Assembly (NCBI GenBank): GCA_963555705.1
Contig: OY743170.1
Coordinates: forward strand, 11,447,096 to 11,511,095
Direction: 5' to 3'
Origin: Ligustrum vulgare
Lineage: Eukaryota > Streptophyta > Magnoliopsida > Lamiales > Oleaceae
Length of the DNA stretch: 64,000 nucleotides
The notes beneath the pieces were generated by a model. It did no database searches, had not been told where the DNA came from, and worked only from the letters and a program-made list of their open reading frames with translations. How positions within the stretch are numbered: position 1 is the first letter of the stretch; each line of letters opens with the position of its first letter. Position numbers and translations under genes: made by a program. Shown piece by piece: positions 59,953 to 64,000 of the stretch.

Positions 59953-62720
59953 CAATTTAAACATTTAAATGGACACCAAACACTCCCTCCCTCTCATTTC
60001 ACAAATCAGATTACGAAATTGGGCGAATTTGGGAACCCTAGAACCTGAAATCCCAGTTGCAACCTCGTCTTCAACCTTTGTTATCGTTCTTGTAGGGAAG
60101 AATTAGGGAATCTCATTCGTAGGTAGGATTAGGTATTATATCTTGTAACTTCTTCCAGTTTGTAGGAAATCTTCGTTATTGTTGGTTTCATTCACCTCTT
60201 ACGCTGATTGACTTCTTATTCTATCAATGAAATGAAATGTGAGATATTGGGCGAAGCTGTAATGAATCTGGGTGAAGATGTAATGAATCAATGTCAACAC
60301 TGAGGAGGTCTTGCTGCCTTCAATATGAGTATGGTTCAATTTATAATGTTTCAAAGTACACTTACAAAATTGAAAGTTCCATGAGTGTTTGTTTTCATTC
60401 GAAAGTTTGGTGAGTAAGTGATTCCAAATTTAAAGTTTAGTGAGTATTCCTTAATTTTACCCGATATATATAAGATAACACTAATAGAGATAAATGGTTT
60501 TATGGTTTTGGAAGGGGCAGGGCGAGGGCGGATGTTTTTATTTTAATTTATTAATATAATTATTAATAGTCAAACTTAATTATCACATAATTTTTGAATC
60601 AATAACTCTTAAAATTTGATTTTGAATTTGGAAGTTGAAAAACAGGGCCAACATTGGGTCGAATAACCCCTAAAATTTGTTCTGGTCAAATTCGTTCAAT
60701 GACTCGGGTTGACCCGAAGAAATCAATCGATCCAGACCCGGGTTTTGTATTTTTTATTTTTAATATTATTTTAATGTTCGGATCGACCCCGAATTTACCC
60801 TTTGACCCCATTCCTCGACTAGGTCGATGACTTGATCGAATCTAAAAACATTGGATAAAATTAAGAGAGAAAAAATGTGAGAAATTATAACAAAATTCAA
60901 AAAGGGGCTTAATTTCAAACCTCATTAACGATTCTCAAATCCCCCAATTTTCAACAAAGAGTTACCTCTCAATCATTTCAATCTAACTAAGGCAATAAAG
61001 TCTCACCTTAAACATAATTTTACAATCTTCCTTCCACTTGAAAATGACAATAACCCATTCTTCCTCGTTGAAGTTTTTTACAATAAAATTAATGAAATAT
61101 ATAATTGAAAAGTTCTTAATCGTATGAAATATATTATTAAGATTAATTTCTAACCAACTAAAAAAATTATCATATTTTAAGTCACACGAAATAGGGGCCT
61201 AAGCAAATACATTCACTTGACCACCTTTTTTTTTTTTCAAAAGAAAAAGTTAATGCATGATTAAGGGTTAATTTTACAAATGGTCACTGAAGTTTGAGTA
61301 AAATTTCAAATGGTCACTAAAGGTCCATTTATATGGCGGTGGACACTGAAGTTACAAATACTATTAAATTCTGGCGTGGTTTTTCCAATTCATCACTTTT
61401 CTCCCAAAAAAATAGAAAATAATAATAAAAATGAAAACAAAACACCACATGATCCTTATTATTATTATTATTATTATTATTATTTTTTTTTTTTTAATAA
61501 ATGAAGGTGGGTTTACGATCCTTATTAATTTGACAATCATAATCATCACAACTCTGGTGGTGACAATTGTATGTATTGAAGGAAAAAAAATGTATTATTC
61601 ATCCACTTTTGATTAATAAAATTTTGCCAATTTATTTGTGATAATCTATTAACGTTTTTATATAATTGAAAATTTAACTTTAAATATTTAAATGCAATTG
61701 ATTGTTTTGATTAATTATTTGTATAAGAAAATACTTCATGTTTTAAATGAAAGGTTTGAATCTTTTTTTTTTTTTTTTAATTAAAACTAGACAAAATTAT
61801 ATATTTTATTTTTTAACGGTTTGAATATTCTTGCTTCCTTTTTTTTATTTTTTTTATGATCAAGTAAGAAATTACGTTAATTTTTTTTTTTCCTTTTTTT
61901 AACTTCTATTTGAAGTCCATGTTCAACTTGCACAACAAAAAAAAATAAATTACCCGATAAGAGGGTGAAAGTGGATGAAATTTTAAAATTCACTAAATTT
62001 TATATTGATGACAGATTCAACAAATTCTACTAAAATCTATTAAAATCTACTAAAATTCGTGGAATAGAATTCTATTATAGTTTGAGAGATTCTATAGAAT
62101 TCTTTTTAAAATCTATAAAATCTATGAGAATTCATGAATCTAAAAAATTCCACTAAACTATATATTGGCGACATTCCCTTAGATATTATTTAATAAGTAA
62201 CAAGATTTTATACATTATACTGAATGAATCTATTACTATTCATTCATTCTTTATGTTCTTTTTATTTTAATTCAAACTGCTTATAAATTATTTGTAAACA
62301 GTGGCTAAAATATAAACTATTGCATAACATATTCCTCCACAAGGTTCTTTTCACACCCAACAATAATTAGCTTTCTAACAACCTAAAACTTTTCACACCT
62401 AGCAATAATTAGCTCGCTAACAACTTTAAAGACATGTTTGCTAAAATGATTTTTTTCACATTAACTCTTCAAACTCAATCTTAACCTTAATCATCTATTC
62501 TTAATTTCTTAGTTAAGTCTACAGTTTTGACTTTATAACATTTTTAAACCCCATATTCATCAAAAATAAAACAAAATAAAAAATTCACAAAAAACTCCTA
62601 AAAATCACATTACCAAACAGGCTCTAAAGCGACAATGTTGTTAACCAAAACAATCCATGATTTATTTGTCTATTATATATATAAATAAATAAATAAAATA
62701 TAGAGGATTCCAATGGAAAA
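58047..62720. other. AT-rich intergenic DNA, no supportable gene
   Basis: 59280-59520 is less AT-rich with no domain. 60000-60300 reads like a leader (ACCCTAGAACC, pyrimidine-rich, several possible splice sites), but no following exon was recognised. 60340-60460 and 61265-61350 hold foldback words of the TGGTCACTGAAGTTTGAG type. 61960-62170 holds a TAAAATCTA-rich MITE-like stretch. Confidence 0.45.
59889..59951. repeat. (TA)n microsatellite
   Basis: About 31 units. Confidence 0.95.
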
Positions 62721-64000
62721 CTAGTTTCACACCCGTGCGATGCACGAACATATTTTATTGACAAAATATAATATACTGAAACAAAAAACAGGAAAAAAAT
62801 AATAAAAAGTAGTAGTAGGGAGTGTTAATTTAAATAATAATAATAAGCATTTTGTTATTAAGAGTATTATAAATTTTGAAAAACTTTCTTATAACACAAT
62901 ATTTGTCATCACATTTGTTGAGTTCTCATCGTCATTGAATATCAATATCTTCAAATTGGCACGATTCATAGCTCTCGATACTGCTACATACCGACGATTG
63001 AACACTGATTTTTATAAGAATAGTATCACATGAGAAAATTATTCACCTTGACTATTATTGATGATCATACCATACGAACAATATGAAACTGTTCATTGAA
63101 ACAAAAGTTTATTAGAAACTTAGTACAATAAACAAAAATTATAAGTAATAGTATGAAAAAAGCAAACAAATAGAAATATAATTCTTCATTTACATCAAAA
63201 TAAGATCTATAAAAATAATTTGAGCACACGATAAAATAACCGCGCATTCTTTACATTACTTGTCAACTAATGTAACCATCCACAAAGAAAATCAAACCAA
63301 ATTTGGATCTATGCGAAAAACCCTCTACCTTAGAAAATGGTGCTTTTTTTGATGGATAAAATGTTTTTCGGAATAACTGATTAATTATCTTGATATAAAT
63401 AAGTCAAAAGTAGATGACTTTTCACAACATATCAAAACTTACAAATTCTTGAAGAATAATTGGTTGGATATATATATATATATATAAAAAGTCAATTGAG
63501 ATTCTAAAATCTTTTAATTTAATGGATCAATTGCCAACACCCCAATTGCATTTATTTGAATTTTTAATTTCTTTTCAATTTCCAGGTTGAATGGAGGTAG
63601 TTGAGACAGTGGCAAGTTATATTTGTTTTGGCACTAAATTCTTAGTTCTTTCTCTCCCAAGAAGCTTATGGATGTGAATATTTGCAAAGAAACAATAGTT
63701 CAAATTTTGAATTCATACAAATTGCAATTTCTTGAAGAAAGAAACATAAGTCTATTTTAATTGAGCAGTTACAGAATTGCTCTTTTAGAATAGGTTTGAA
63801 TTTCTAAACTATCTCAGTGCAACAAGACTAATAATCACATCAAAAGTTAAGAATTAATCATCAAAAAACTTCCAGATACAATTTTACATATTAATCTAAT
63901 AATTACATCAAAAGTTAATAAGCAGCGTTAATGGTTCTGAAAAATACACAGGTTCACAGGAAGCAAGCAAAAGTTGTTGTGAAATTCAAACACCTTCTTA
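62721..64000 (-). mobile_element. Helitron 3' portion, autonomous-derived, extends past window
   Basis: The minus strand ends with TCGTGCATCGCACGGGTGTGAAA and CTAG (plus 62721-62724), followed by T. About 170 bp inside this end is a helicase remnant, so the element descends from an autonomous copy. The 5' end is right of the window. Confidence 0.7.
62889..63071 (-). pseudogene. Helitron helicase (RepHel, Pif1-like) C-terminal remnant
   Basis: One minus-strand frame reads GMIINNSQGE, stop, FSHVILFL, stop, then KSVFNRRYVAVSRAMNRANL and KILIFNDDENSTNV, ending at a natural stop (62889-62891). This follows the end of plant Helitron helicases (AMTINKSQGQT ... PVFSHGQLYVAVSRA...GLKILI, helicase motifs V-VI). 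Two in-frame stops (63039-63041 and 63012-63014) make it dead. Upstream parts of RepHel would be right of 63071, where similarity fades. Confidence 0.75.

Noticed and set aside
61310..61616. Tyr/Ile-rich frames on both strands
   Set aside because: They are translations of an (ATT)n tract.

Overview
This is nuclear DNA of a flowering plant, most likely a eudicot. Three spliced plant genes can be read from conserved protein sequence: a class II starch branching enzyme, the spliceosome protein BUD31 and the DNA-repair nuclease MRE11. All three are on the minus strand. They sit in AT-rich DNA loaded with plant-type transposable elements: Ty1/copia and Ty3/gypsy LTR elements, a LINE, Helitrons, and hAT- and Harbinger-like MITEs. 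Species cannot be named from the sequence alone.

Left part (1-9476): a nearly complete, apparently very young Ty1/copia element (1-4868; its 5' LTR is cut by the window edge) and a gypsy-like solo LTR (5847-7552) lie left of the first two coding exons of a starch branching enzyme gene (7702-8908). No further exon is visible to the left, so both elements probably lie in its second intron and the rest of the gene is off the window.

Helitron field (9477-21914): very AT-rich, without an intact gene. Short-hairpin CTAG 3' ends recur on both strands. Two 1.43-kb Helitron copies stand head to tail (14981-17844), and a second head-to-tail junction is at 21803/21804. Simple-sequence tracts are frequent.

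Middle part (21915-37017): BUD31 (145 aa, three coding exons) has a 3.3-kb intron in its 5' leader. Upstream of it lies a 1.25-kb low-complexity array of alternating GTGAC/GTCAC inverted units. Then come LINE remnants, an inverted-repeat element carrying a 120-bp tandem duplication, and a 1846-bp solo LTR with a perfect target-site duplication.

MRE11 (37018-51120): 22 coding exons can be joined into one 725-aa frame with every phase consistent. Its 7-kb third coding intron holds a dead LINE, a Harbinger-like MITE, an hAT MITE with a perfect 8-bp duplication, and a broken coiled-coil coding remnant. One intron uses a GC donor.

Right part (51121-64000): GT-rich and AC-rich repeat arms in opposite orientation around a gypsy gag fragment, a copia-like solo LTR, long AT-rich sequence without a supportable gene, and the 3' end of a minus-strand Helitron that still carries a decayed piece of its helicase. 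The three genes are housekeeping or metabolic and have no visible functional link. I found no sign of a new gene system. The most unusual items are the Helitron concatemers, the palindromic array, and the young copia element in the starch-gene intron.
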